Origin: Stutzerimonas stutzeri
GTDB taxonomy: Bacteria; Pseudomonadota; Gammaproteobacteria; Pseudomonadales; Pseudomonadaceae
Direction: 5' to 3'
Length of the DNA stretch: 64,000 nt
Assembly (NCBI RefSeq): GCF_000590475.1
Contig: NZ_CP007441.1
Span: 3,664,660-3,728,659, forward strand
The notes under the pieces were generated by a model. The model did no database searches. It had not been told where the DNA came from and worked only from the letters and a program-made list of their open reading frames with translations. The position numbers were made by a program, and so were the translations under genes. Below, in pieces: positions 26,130-34,159 of this stretch; within the stretch, counting starts at the first letter, position 1, and each line of letters opens with the position of its first letter.

Positions 26130-27638
26130 ATGAAACCATCGCTAGTCCTGAAGATGGGCCAGCAGCTGACGATGACACCGCAGCTGCAACAAGCCATACG
26201 ATTACTCCAGTTATCCACGCTCGATCTCCAGCAGGAGATCCAGGAAGCGCTGGACTCGAATCCGATGCTCGAGCGCGAAGAGGACGGAGACGACTTCGAC
26301 AACTCCGATCCGATGGCCGAGTCGATCGAAAAGAAACCGGAAAGCACTTCGAACGAACTGAGCGAGCCGGACAACCACTATGAGGAACCCATCAACACGG
26401 TGGAGAACCTCGAGGAAGGCGACTGGGGCGACCGCATCCCCAATGAACTGCCCGTTGACACCGCCTGGGAAGACATTTACCAGACCAGCGCCAGCAGCCT
26501 GCCCAGCAGTGACGACGACGAATGGGACTTCACCACCCGCACCTCCACCGGTGAAAGCCTGCAAAGTCATCTCCTCTGGCAGCTCAACCTCGCCCCGATG
26601 AGCGACACCGACCGCCTGATTGCGGCCACCTTGATCGATTGCATCAATCCCCAGGGTTATCTCGACGAAACCCTCGAAGAAGTCCTTGAGTCTTTCGATC
26701 CCGAGCTAGAAATCGAGCTCGATGAGATCGAAGTGGTGCTGCGCCGTATCCAGCAATTCGAACCTGCCGGGATCGGTGCACGAGATTTACGCGAATGCCT
26801 GCTGCTGCAGCTGCGTCAGCTTCCCGAGCGAACCCCTTGGCTGGGCGAGGCGATGCGACTGGTCAGCGACCACCTGGACACCCTCGGTGGACGCGACTAC
26901 AGCCTGCTGATGCGCCGCCTGAAGCTCAAGGAAGACGAGCTGCGCCAGGTCATCGATCTGATTCAGACGCTAAATCCACGACCCGGCTCGCAGATCGAAG
27001 CAGGCGAGCCGGAGTATGTCGTGCCCGATGTGATTGTGCGCAAGCACAATAGCCGCTGGCTGGTCGAACTGAACCAGGAGGCGATGCCGCGCCTGCGGGT
27101 GAATCCGCAGTATGCCGGCTTCGTCAAGCGTGCCGACACCAGTGCCGATAACACCTTCATGCGCAACCAGTTGCAGGAGGCACGCTGGTTCATCAAGAGT
27201 CTGCTCAGCCGCAACGAGACGCTGATGAAAGTCGCCACTCAAATCGTCGAGCACCAGCGCGGCTTCTTCGAGCATGGCGACGAAGCCATGAAGCCGCTGG
27301 TATTGCATGACATCGCCGAAGCGGTCGGCATGCATGAATCGACGATCTCGCGGGTCACGACGCAGAAGTACATGCACACGCCTCGTGGCATCTACGAGCT
27401 GAAATATTTCTTCTCCAGCCACGTCAGTACGGCCGAAGGCGGCGAGTGCTCCTCCACCGCCATACGAGCGATCCTCAAGAAGTTGGTCGCCGCGGAAAAC
27501 CCGAAAAAGCCATTGAGCGACAGCAAGATCGCTGGTTTACTGGAGGCACAGGGTATTCAAGTTGCACGCCGCACCGTCGCCAAGTACCGCGAATCACTCG
27601 GTATCGCCCCATCCAGCGAGCGTAAGCGGTTGATGTAA
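26130..27638 (+). CDS. rpoN: RNA polymerase sigma-54 factor
   Basis: RpoN directs polymerase to -24/-12 promoters of nitrogen, motility, pilin and other genes and needs enhancer-binding ATPases. The 502-residue protein has the Gln/Leu-rich region I (MKPSLVLKMGQQLTMTPQL), an acidic region II (about 45-120), the core-binding domain, a helix-turn-helix (LHDIAEAVGMHESTISRVT), and the RpoN box ARRTVAKYRE near the C-terminus. The pilA promoter in this window is a likely target. Confidence 0.98.
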   Translation: MKPSLVLKMGQQLTMTPQLQQAIRLLQLSTLDLQQEIQEALDSNPMLEREEDGDDFDNSDPMAESIEKKPESTSNELSEPDNHYEEPINTVENLEEGDWGDRIPNELPVDTAWEDIYQTSASSLPSSDDDEWDFTTRTSTGESLQSHLLWQLNLAPMSDTDRLIAATLIDCINPQGYLDETLEEVLESFDPELEIELDEIEVVLRRIQQFEPAGIGARDLRECLLLQLRQLPERTPWLGEAMRLVSDHLDTLGGRDYSLLMRRLKLKEDELRQVIDLIQTLNPRPGSQIEAGEPEYVVPDVIVRKHNSRWLVELNQEAMPRLRVNPQYAGFVKRADTSADNTFMRNQLQEARWFIKSLLSRNETLMKVATQIVEHQRGFFEHGDEAMKPLVLHDIAEAVGMHESTISRVTTQKYMHTPRGIYELKYFFSSHVSTAEGGECSSTAIRAILKKLVAAENPKKPLSDSKIAGLLEAQGIQVARRTVAKYRESLGIAPSSERKRLM

Positions 27639-27718
27639 ATGCCAGGCGACCTGGTCGATTTCTTCCGGTGGCGGGTACTCAGCCCGCCAATTCGCACGTG
27701 GCAAAAAGGAGATGCAGT

Positions 27719-28027
27719 ATGCAAGTCAACATCACTGGCCTTCACCTGGAAATCACAGAAGCCCTGCGTGACTACGTCGAGGAGAAGTTCGACCGACTGG
27801 AACGGCATTTCGACCGCATCATTGCCGTCCAGGTAATCCTTCAGGTTGAAAAACTCAGGCAGAAGGCCGAAGCCACGCTGCACGTAGCCGGACGCGAAGT
27901 CGTCGCCAATGCCGAACACGAGGACATGTACGCGGCCATAGACCTGCTTGCTGACAAGCTCGACCGGCAGCTCATCAAGCACAAAGAAAAACAGCTCGAC
28001 CATAACCAGGGCGCCCTAGCTCGCTGA
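27719..28027 (+). CDS. hpf: ribosome hibernation promoting factor, short form
   Basis: The 102-residue protein begins MQVNITGLHLEITEALRDYVEEK and matches the short HPF/YfiA family, which binds the 30S subunit decoding region and promotes 100S dimers in stationary phase. No long-form C-terminal dimerisation domain is present. AAGGAG eight bases before the ATG fixes the start. The order rpoN-hpf-ptsN-rapZ is conserved. Confidence 0.95.
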   Translation: MQVNITGLHLEITEALRDYVEEKFDRLERHFDRIIAVQVILQVEKLRQKAEATLHVAGREVVANAEHEDMYAAIDLLADKLDRQLIKHKEKQLDHNQGALAR

Positions 28028-28033
28028 CCCATC

Positions 28034-28498
28034 ATGATCCGAATCGAAAATATCCTGACCCCCGGTCGTTCCCTGGTGAATGTACCGGGCGGCAGCAAAA
28101 AACGCGTTCTGGAACAGATCGCCAAGGTGCTCGGACAAGACCTTCCAGACCTGGACTCCCAAGCCATCTTCGAAAGCTTCATCGCCCGCGAAAAGCTTGG
28201 CTCCACCGGCTTCGGCAACGGAATTGCAATCCCTCACTGCCGCATGCCCGGCTGCACATCGCCGCTCAGCGCGGTGCTGCGGCTTGATGCGCCAGTGGAC
28301 TTCGATGCCATCGACGGTGCACCGGTCGATCTGCTGTTCGTGCTGTTGGTGCCGGAAGCGGCAACCGACGAACACCTCGAACTGCTTCGTCAGATCGCCA
28401 GCATGCTGGACCGCGAGGACGTTCGTGAACGTTTACGCCAGGCCTCCACGGGACAGGATCTGTATCAGGCCATCGTCGATATTCAGAGCGGTCGCTAG
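28034..28498 (+). CDS. ptsN: nitrogen PTS EIIA component PtsN
   Basis: PtsN is the terminal phospho-acceptor of the nitrogen PTS and regulates potassium, nitrogen and carbon functions; it has no transport partner. The 154-residue EIIA (Fru/Ntr type) domain has the active histidine in GNGIAIPHCRMPGC near residue 68. It begins six bases after hpf. Confidence 0.96.
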   Translation: MIRIENILTPGRSLVNVPGGSKKRVLEQIAKVLGQDLPDLDSQAIFESFIAREKLGSTGFGNGIAIPHCRMPGCTSPLSAVLRLDAPVDFDAIDGAPVDLLFVLLVPEAATDEHLELLRQIASMLDREDVRERLRQASTGQDLYQAIVDIQSGR

Positions 28499-28621
28499 CG
28501 CAACGGCATCGCCTACGCTGAGTGAGGAAAGAGACGTGCCTTCCATCTGCCGACACCCAACCCGCCGGCGCTGCGTGCAGCAAGGCCTTCGCGCCCGCGC
28601 TTTGACCGACATGATGTTGCA

Positions 28622-29479
28622 ATGCGCCTGATTATCGTCAGTGGCCGCTCTGGGTCGGGCAAAAGCACGGCGCTCGACGTGCTCGAGGATAACGGCTTCT
28701 ACTGCATCGACAACCTTCCCGCCGGCCTCCTGCCGGAGCTGGCAGAGCGGGCATTGCTGCATACCGAGCTGCTGCAGCCGCAAGTCGCGGTATCCATTGA
28801 TGCGCGCAATCTGCCGAGCCAGCTGAAGCGCTTCCCGGAACTGCTCGAAGACGTCCGCGCCCGCTATATCCAGTGCGATGTGTTGTATCTCGATGCGGCG
28901 GACGAGACGTTACTCAAGCGCTTCTCGGAAACACGTCGGCGACACCCGCTGACCAATCAGAACCGCTCCCTGGCTGAAGCCATTCATGACGAAGAGCTGC
29001 TGTTGGCTCCCATCATCGACCACGCCGACCTGAAGATCGACACGACGCACCTGAACCTCTATCAGCTCCGTGACACGCTGAAACTGCGCCTGCTGAACAA
29101 ACCTGAACCGGGCACGGCGTTTCTCTTCGAATCTTTTGGTTTCAAACGAGGCATGCCGGTAGACGCCGACTTGGTCTTCGACGTGCGCTGCCTGCCCAAC
29201 CCGTACTGGAAGGCCGACCTGCGTGATTTTTCCGGACTGGATCAGCCCGTCATCGACTACCTCGCGACACAAACGGATGTCGAAGAGATGTTCCAGGATA
29301 TTTTTGCTTACCTGAGTAAATGGCTTCCGCGTTTCGCCGCCAGCAATCGCGCCTATGTGACGGTAGCCATTGGTTGCACCGGTGGACACCACCGTTCGGT
29401 CTATCTGGCTGAGCGACTCGGTCAGGCGCTGCGCGACTCCTTGAAGAACGTCCAGGTCCGCCACCGCGACCTGGCTTAG
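28622..29479 (+). CDS. rapZ: RNase adapter protein RapZ
   Basis: RapZ is a nucleotide-binding protein that in E. coli delivers the sRNA GlmZ to RNase E. The 285-residue protein has P-loop SGRSGSGKSTALDVLED at residues 6-22, a DxxG-like YLDAADETLLKRFSETRRRHPL segment, and the C-terminal RNA-binding domain with GFKRGMPVDADLVFDVRCLPN and IGCTGGHHRSVYLAERL. 123 bases separate it from ptsN. Confidence 0.96.
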   Translation: MRLIIVSGRSGSGKSTALDVLEDNGFYCIDNLPAGLLPELAERALLHTELLQPQVAVSIDARNLPSQLKRFPELLEDVRARYIQCDVLYLDAADETLLKRFSETRRRHPLTNQNRSLAEAIHDEELLLAPIIDHADLKIDTTHLNLYQLRDTLKLRLLNKPEPGTAFLFESFGFKRGMPVDADLVFDVRCLPNPYWKADLRDFSGLDQPVIDYLATQTDVEEMFQDIFAYLSKWLPRFAASNRAYVTVAIGCTGGHHRSVYLAERLGQALRDSLKNVQVRHRDLA

Positions 29480-29487
29480 GAATTCAC

Positions 29488-29760
29488 ATGCCCTCGTGCG
29501 AAATCACCATCATCAACAAGCTGGGGCTGCATGCCCGCGCGGCCGCCAAGTTCGTCGGTGTCGCCAACCAGTTCCCCTGTGATATCCGAGTCGGGCGATG
29601 CCCTGCCAGCCTCATCGACGGCAAAAGCATCATGGCCGTGATGATGCTCGCCGCCAGCAAAGGCACCGCTTTGCATCTGCACGCCGAAGGCGAACGGGAG
29701 CAGGACGCGCTCGATGCGTTGATCGCGCTGATCGAAAACTATTTCGAAGAAGGCGAATAA
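29488..29760 (+). CDS. ptsO: nitrogen PTS phosphocarrier protein NPr (HPr-like)
   Basis: The 90-residue HPr-family protein carries the phospho-histidine in NKLGLHARAAAKFV (about residue 16) and the GKSIMAVMMLAASKGT segment. It accepts phosphate from EI-Ntr (PtsP) and donates it to PtsN. ptsP is not in the window. It lies eight bases after rapZ. Confidence 0.95.
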   Translation: MPSCEITIINKLGLHARAAAKFVGVANQFPCDIRVGRCPASLIDGKSIMAVMMLAASKGTALHLHAEGEREQDALDALIALIENYFEEGE

Positions 29761-29789
29761 GCCACGTCAACCAACGCTGTGCTGCCGTT

Positions 29790-31136
29790 CTAGCTGCCCG
29801 CCACCTTCATCCGCTCGATCAATACCGACCCGGTGTGAATGCTACTGCGCGTCTCAACGTCACAGCCCACCGCGACGATCTGGCGGAACATATCGCGCAA
29901 ATTGCCGGCGATGGTGACTTCCTGCACCGGGAACTGGATCTCTCCGTTCTCCACCCAAAAACCGCCGGCACCACGCGAATAGTCGCCCGTGACCAGATTC
30001 AAGCCCTGCCCCATCAGCTCGGTGACCAACAACCCGCGACCCATGCGACGAATCAGTGAGGCCTGATCTTCATCGCCGTGAGTAACGAAGAGATTGTGCA
30101 CGCCACCCGCGTTGGCTGTACTGGGCATGCCCAGTTTGCGTCCGGAGTAGGTACCCAATATGTAGGAAAGAAGCCTGCCGTCTTCGACGAATGGCTTGGC
30201 ATAGGTCGCCAGGCCATCGCCATCATAGGCCGAACTGGCCAGCCCACGGAGCAAATGCGGGCGTTCGTCGAGACTCAACCACTCGGGAAATAGCGTCTGT
30301 CCCAACGCATCTTCCAGATAGGAGGATTTGCGATAGAGGTTGCCGCCGGAAATCGCCGCGAGGAAGTGGCCGAACAACCCCGTCGCCAGCTCCGAGGAGA
30401 ACAGCACCGGAACATCACAGGTCGGTACGGGACGAGCACCCAAACGGCGAACGGCGCGTTCGGCGGCACGCCGGCCAATCGACTCGGCGGACGCCAGGTC
30501 ACCAGCGACACGGCTGACGTCGTAGTGATAGTCACGCTGCATCTGGCCATCGGCCTCTGCAATCATCACGCTGCTAAGGCTGTGACGAGTGCTGCAGTAA
30601 GCACCGATAAAACCGTGGCTGTTGCCATAGCCGCGACAGCCCTGATGGGTGCTAAGGCTGGTGCCATCAGCGTTGAGAATGCGTTTATCGGTATCAAAAG
30701 CGGCCGCCTCGCAGGCAAGCGCCAGTTCCACGGCCTGATCCGGAGCAATATCCCACGGATGATAAAGATCTAGATCAGGCAGATCCTTGGCCATCAGGGC
30801 TGAATCGGCAAGCCCGGCGAACTCGTCTTCTGAGGCATGCTTGGCGATCGCCAGCGCGGCCGCCACCGTTTCGCGAACCGCTTCATCGCCGCCGCCAGTG
30901 GTGCTCGCCGAGCCCTTGCGCTGGCCGAGATACAGCGTGATGCCGAAACCCTGATCACGATTGAACTCGACCGTCTCCACTTCGCGCTGACGGACCGTGG
31001 TCGACAAGCCCTGTTCCATCGAGACGGATACCTCGCAGGCGCTGGCGCCCTGCCGTTTGGCCTCCTCTATGATCCGCGCGACTTTTTCACGTAATTCGGG
31101 CAATGCGTGCGGGCCGATTCCCTCAATTTCGCTCAT
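29790..31136 (-). CDS. pmbA: metalloprotease PmbA (TldE)
   Basis: PmbA (TldE) partners with TldD in a heterodimeric protease that processes modified peptides such as microcin B17 and degrades unfolded helices. The 448-residue protein starts MSEIEGIGPHALPELREKV; GGAG lies upstream of the ATG. The U62 family segments are present, including CDVPVLFSSELATGLFGHFL and the C-terminal GAGGFWVENGEIQFPVQEVTIAGNL. It lacks the HExxxH motif, as PmbA normally does. It is convergent with ptsO. Confidence 0.95.
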   Translation of the reverse strand: MSEIEGIGPHALPELREKVARIIEEAKRQGASACEVSVSMEQGLSTTVRQREVETVEFNRDQGFGITLYLGQRKGSASTTGGGDEAVRETVAAALAIAKHASEDEFAGLADSALMAKDLPDLDLYHPWDIAPDQAVELALACEAAAFDTDKRILNADGTSLSTHQGCRGYGNSHGFIGAYCSTRHSLSSVMIAEADGQMQRDYHYDVSRVAGDLASAESIGRRAAERAVRRLGARPVPTCDVPVLFSSELATGLFGHFLAAISGGNLYRKSSYLEDALGQTLFPEWLSLDERPHLLRGLASSAYDGDGLATYAKPFVEDGRLLSYILGTYSGRKLGMPSTANAGGVHNLFVTHGDEDQASLIRRMGRGLLVTELMGQGLNLVTGDYSRGAGGFWVENGEIQFPVQEVTIAGNLRDMFRQIVAVGCDVETRSSIHTGSVLIERMKVAGS

Positions 31137-31242
31137 AAACACTCCAACAACTGATTCGATCCAATCGCAGCCAAGGGTGCTCGACTGAGCTCCACGGCAA
31201 GGCTGCTGTTATCATGGCGGCATTCCCTACTGGACCAGCCCC

Positions 31243-31764
31243 ATGTCTGATATTTCCGATCTCGACGGCTTCGAGGAGAAAAGCAAAACCCAGGTCAAGC
31301 GTGAACTCCACGCCCTTCAGGAGCTGGGTGAGCGCCTCACCACCCTCAAGCCCGACGTACTGGACCGCCTGCCACTCACCGATGCTCTACGCAAAGCGCT
31401 GGGCGACGCGCCGAAGCACACCGCGCATATCGCACGCAAACGTCACCTGCAGTACATCGGCAAGCTGATGCGCGATCAGGACGTCGACGCCATCCTGGCT
31501 CTGGTTGACCAGCTCGACGCCTCCACCCGCCAATACAATGAACGCTTCCATGCGCTGGAACGCTGGCGTGACCGTCTCATCGCCGGTAACGACGAAACCC
31601 TCGAAGCCTTCGTTACGGAGTACCCCGAGACCGACCGTCAGCACCTGCGCAGTCTAATCCGCCACGCCCAGCACGAAGCGGCACGAAACAAACCTCCAGC
31701 AGCCAGCCGCAAGATCTTCAAGTACATTCGCGAACTGGACGAGACGCTGCGTGGGCTGAGATAA
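31243..31764 (+). CDS. yjgA: ribosome biogenesis factor YjgA (DarP)
   Basis: This 173-residue DUF615 protein begins with an acidic stretch and FEEKSKTQVKRELHALQELGE, then LPLTDALRKALGDAPKHTAHIARKRHLQYIGKLMR. In E. coli the homologue DarP binds late 50S precursors. It lies alone between divergent pmbA and convergent tldD, and its place beside pmbA is widely conserved. Confidence 0.94.
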   Translation: MSDISDLDGFEEKSKTQVKRELHALQELGERLTTLKPDVLDRLPLTDALRKALGDAPKHTAHIARKRHLQYIGKLMRDQDVDAILALVDQLDASTRQYNERFHALERWRDRLIAGNDETLEAFVTEYPETDRQHLRSLIRHAQHEAARNKPPAASRKIFKYIRELDETLRGLR

Positions 31765-31765
31765 A

Positions 31766-31822
31766 AGCTTCAGCTTGAAGCTCAAAGTGGCTTGCATTGC
31801 TTCCAGTTTCTGGCTTCCAGCT
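31766..31822. repeat. AGCTT/CTTCCAG-rich tract between yjgA and tldD
   Basis: The 57-base gap between the convergent stops is made of AGCTTCA-GCT-TGAAGCT (a 7 bp inverted repeat) and CTTCCAGTTTCTGGCTTCC, then CAGCTTCAAGCT. Its words resemble the 7 bp unit AGCTGGA (TCCAGCT) of the tandem array at 52678. It may act as a weak shared terminator. Confidence 0.5.
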
Positions 31823-33265
31823 TCAAGCTCCGGTTCCTCCCACCGTGATGCCGTCGATCTTCAAGGTCGGCTGACCGACGCCGACCGGTACCGACTGGCC
31901 GTCCTTGCCACAGGTGCCAACGCCGCTGTCCAGTGCCAGGTCGGTACCGACCATCGATACCTTGTTCATCACCTCCGGTCCGTTGCCTATCAAGGTGGCG
32001 CCCTTCACGGGGGCGGTAATCTTGCCGTCCTCGATCAGGTAGGCCTCACTGGTCGAGAACACAAACTTACCGCTGGTGATGTCCACCTGTCCGCCGCCAA
32101 GGCTCGCGCAATAGATGCCCTTTTTCACCGACCGAATGATTTCCTCCGGATCGCTCTCGCCCGCCAGCATGTAGGTGTTCGTCATTCGCGGCATTGGCAG
32201 GTGAGCATAGGACTCGCGCCGGCCATTGCCCGTCGGGGCAACACCCATCAAGCGCGCGTTGAGCTTGTCCTGAATGTAGCCCTTGAGTATGCCGTTCTCG
32301 ATCAGCGTGGTGCATTGGGTAGGCGTGCCTTCGTCGTCTACGCTGAGCGACCCGCGGCGATTAGCCAGCGTGCCGTCGTCGACGATGGTGCACAGTTTGG
32401 AGGCTACCTGCTGACCTATCCGACCGCTGTAGGCAGAACTGCCCTTGCGGTTGAAGTCGCCTTCCAGCCCATGACCGACGGCCTCATGCAGCAATACTCC
32501 GGACCAGCCCGGCCCGAGTACCACCGGCAGCGTACCGGCCGGTGCCGCAACCGCTTCGAGGTTGACCAGCGCCTGCCGCAGCGCCTCGCGGGCATAGTCC
32601 ATCGCCCGGTCTTCGCTGAGGAAATAATCGTATCCGGTACGCCCGCCTCCGCCCTGGCCGCCACGTTCACGGCGGCCGTTCTGCTCCACGATGACGCTGA
32701 CGTTGAAGCGCACCAGCGGACGAATGTCCGCTGCCATGCCGCCGTCAAGGCCAGCCACCAGAATGTGCTCCCAGACGCCCGCCAGGCTGACCGTAACCTG
32801 CTTGATACGCGGATCCAGCGCCCGCGTGGCGACGTCGATACGCTTGAGTAACTCGACTTTCTCTGCTCGACCAAGCCCTTCTAGCGGATTGTCCCGGCCA
32901 TACAGCGGCGCGAAGGCAGCCTTCGACAGCACCTGCACACGGCCTTGCTGGCCGCCGCGGGCAATCGAGCGAGCCGCTTCGGCAGCCTGGCGCAGCGCAT
33001 CGGCGGTAATCGCGTTGCTGTAGGCGAAACCGGTCTTCTCACCGGACAGCGCGCGGACTCCCACGCCTTGCTCTAGATGGAAGCTGCCTTCCTTGACGAT
33101 GCCATCTTCCAGCACCCAGGACTCGGTCACCTGGTCCTGGAAATACAGATCCGCAGCATCGATACCGGGGCCGGCCAGCTCGCCGAGCAAACCCGGCAGA
33201 TCATCGAGACCCAATCCACCCGGTGTCAGCAGGCGCTCGGTGACAGGTAACAACAGTTCACTCAT
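31823..33265 (-). CDS. tldD: metalloprotease TldD
   Basis: TldD is the zinc-bearing subunit of the TldD/PmbA protease. The 480-residue protein has the metal motif LLHEAVGHGLEGDFNRKG (HExxxH) near residue 260 and the C-terminal segment FVFSTSEAYLIEDGKITAPV, also seen in the family. PmbA is encoded at 29790, separated by yjgA. The nitrilase gene ends two bases before the tldD ATG, so the two are probably co-transcribed. Confidence 0.96.
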   Translation of the reverse strand: MSELLLPVTERLLTPGGLGLDDLPGLLGELAGPGIDAADLYFQDQVTESWVLEDGIVKEGSFHLEQGVGVRALSGEKTGFAYSNAITADALRQAAEAARSIARGGQQGRVQVLSKAAFAPLYGRDNPLEGLGRAEKVELLKRIDVATRALDPRIKQVTVSLAGVWEHILVAGLDGGMAADIRPLVRFNVSVIVEQNGRRERGGQGGGGRTGYDYFLSEDRAMDYAREALRQALVNLEAVAAPAGTLPVVLGPGWSGVLLHEAVGHGLEGDFNRKGSSAYSGRIGQQVASKLCTIVDDGTLANRRGSLSVDDEGTPTQCTTLIENGILKGYIQDKLNARLMGVAPTGNGRRESYAHLPMPRMTNTYMLAGESDPEEIIRSVKKGIYCASLGGGQVDITSGKFVFSTSEAYLIEDGKITAPVKGATLIGNGPEVMNKVSMVGTDLALDSGVGTCGKDGQSVPVGVGQPTLKIDGITVGGTGA

Positions 33266-33267
33266 AT

Positions 33268-34113
33268 CTACTCCAAAGTGCCCGTTACAATGCGAGGCGC
33301 GGCGAATCGGCGATGACTCGACACCGGCATGCGTTGACGTGCCGCAGCCTGTTCGACGGCATCTCGGTCGACGGTCAGCGCCGCTTCGCCGGTTATCTGC
33401 TCGCTCAACACGCGCCCCCAGTAATCCACGATAGACGAATGCCCATGAGTCAGCCGTCCGCCAGGGTGCTCACCACCCTGCGCTGCGGCCAGCATATAGC
33501 ATTGCGTCTCGATGGCCCGCGTACGTATCAACATCTCCCAATGCGCCTGGCCGGTCACGGTAGTGAACGCCGAAGGGGCGCTGATCAGCTCGGCGCCGCC
33601 CAGACGCAGCGCCGCGTACAGCTCGGAGAAACGCAGGTCATAACATACCGTCATGCCTAGTCGCCCCACCGGCGTATCGACGACCACCAGTCGATCCCCC
33701 GCCGCGTAGTCATCCGACTCCCGATAGCGGCCTCGCGCGTCGCTCACCTCAGCGTCGAACAAATGCAGCTTGTCGTAACGCGCGACCCGTTGGCCCTGAT
33801 CGTCAAAAAGCAGCGAACAGGCCCGGACCTTCGCTTGCGGCTGGTCGTCTGGAGGCAACGGCAGCGTGCCAGCGACTATCCATAACCTGAGGTCGCGGGC
33901 CGTCTGTTTCAACCATGGCAGGATCGGCCCGCCCCCCTCTGCTTCGGCCCGGCCGACCGCCGGCAGATCGGGACGCCCCATGGCGGCGAAGTTTTCCGGT
34001 AATACCGCAAGCCGCGCACCACTCTCGGCGGCCCGCTCCAGCAGCCGCCTTGCGCTGGCGAGATTCGCTCGGATGTCGGCCTGACTGGCCATCTGAATTA
34101 CGGCGAGGCTCAT
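33268..34113 (-). CDS. carbon-nitrogen hydrolase (Nit1-type, probable deaminated-glutathione amidase)
   Basis: The 281-residue nitrilase-family protein has the catalytic triad Glu (LPENFAAMG, about 41), Lys (ARYDKLHLFD, about 113) and Cys (MTVCYDLRFSELY, about 155). The CYDLRF context and the link to tldD, yhdP and rng fit the Nit1 branch, which repairs deaminated glutathione; that substrate is inferred from the family. It lies between yhdP and tldD in one direction. Confidence 0.9.
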   Translation of the reverse strand: MSLAVIQMASQADIRANLASARRLLERAAESGARLAVLPENFAAMGRPDLPAVGRAEAEGGGPILPWLKQTARDLRLWIVAGTLPLPPDDQPQAKVRACSLLFDDQGQRVARYDKLHLFDAEVSDARGRYRESDDYAAGDRLVVVDTPVGRLGMTVCYDLRFSELYAALRLGGAELISAPSAFTTVTGQAHWEMLIRTRAIETQCYMLAAAQGGEHPGGRLTHGHSSIVDYWGRVLSEQITGEAALTVDRDAVEQAAARQRMPVSSHRRFAAPRIVTGTLE

Positions 34114-34159
34114 GCTTGATTACCCCTGACGGCACTCAGCCGCCCGCTGGAAATGACAT

